Under the pieces are notes generated by a model. That model saw only the letters and a program-made list of their open reading frames with translations, did no database searches and was not told the origin of the DNA. Source: an uncultured Collinsella sp. (GTDB taxonomy: Bacteria > Actinomycetota > Coriobacteriia > Coriobacteriales > Coriobacteriaceae). Taken from it: DNA of 13,872 bases. Positions 13,826-13,872 of the stretch are shown one piece after another. The DNA lies in the NCBI GenBank assembly GCA_900542125.1, contig UQMO01000063.1:1-13872 (forward strand). The letters run 5' to 3'. Made by a program: the position numbers and the translations under genes. Every line of letters begins with the position of its first letter. The stretch's first letter is position 1.

Positions 13826-13872
13826 CTGTCTCTTATACACATCTCCGAGCCCACGAGACGCTCATGAATCTC
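13826..13872. other. Illumina Nextera adapter contamination
   Basis: CTGTCTCTTATACACATCT (13826-13844) is the Tn5 mosaic end. It is followed by CCGAGCCCACGAGAC (13845-13859), the Nextera read-2 side adapter, by GCTCATGA (13860-13867), an eight-base i7 index that I recall as N714, and by ATCTC (13868-13872), the start of the P7 flow-cell sequence. In the polA frame it encodes LSLIHISEPTRRS followed by a false stop, a peptide well known as an artefact of this adapter. None of this is biological. Confidence 0.99.

Noticed and set aside
13520..13840. A minus-strand frame starting MYKRQ
   Set aside because: Its start codon and first residues come from adapter sequence, and the remainder is antisense to polA.

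Overview
The window looks like a contig end from a high-GC, gut-type Actinomycetota. My best inference is a Coriobacteriia of the Collinsella kind. This rests on GC-rich codon use, AGGAG-type ribosome sites, a short-form ThiC and general protein style; no 16S or other marker gene is present to prove it. The last 47 bases (13826-13872) are not genomic. They are an Illumina Nextera transposase adapter read through into an index, so true sequence stops at 13825, inside polA.

Layout. 1-311: no gene; a possible leftward promoter with three helically phased TTTGGGT boxes, then a long near-perfect palindrome reaching the end of the next gene. 312-2052 (minus): a PiT phosphate permease followed by its DUF47 (PhoU-like) partner, probably one operon. 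2303-5426 (plus): four genes, namely a small unknown protein that may have a leaderless mRNA, a Bax-inhibitor-1 family membrane protein, a PARG-like (TIGR02452) macrodomain protein with long low-complexity tails, and an SGNH/GDSL esterase. Strong stem-loop terminators follow the second and third. 5427-5759: no gene; a regular array of six 15-bp sites in alternating orientation, one every 40-41 bp, followed by a terminator. 5760-8249 (minus): thiD and thiC, with a TPP riboswitch whose 3' edge contains the thiC ribosome-binding site. 8275-8796 (plus): a single-pass membrane protein of unknown function. 8913-11238 (minus): an M18 aminopeptidase followed by yaaA, each ending in a stem-loop that shares a TTGCGGTGG core. 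11405-13825 (plus): polA, cut off in its polymerase domain.

How the genes fit together. Phosphate uptake (PiT plus DUF47) and synthesis of the thiamin pyrimidine moiety (ThiC makes HMP-P, ThiD phosphorylates it to HMP-PP) are the two clear functional pairs. The rest is ordinary housekeeping: DNA repair polymerase, peptidase, peroxide-stress protein and esterase. No phage, defence, CRISPR, rRNA or tRNA gene is seen. The features least explained by known annotation are the 5483-5698 alternating repeat array, the loss of the expected catalytic Glu in the PARG-like protein, and the shared-core intergenic stem-loops.
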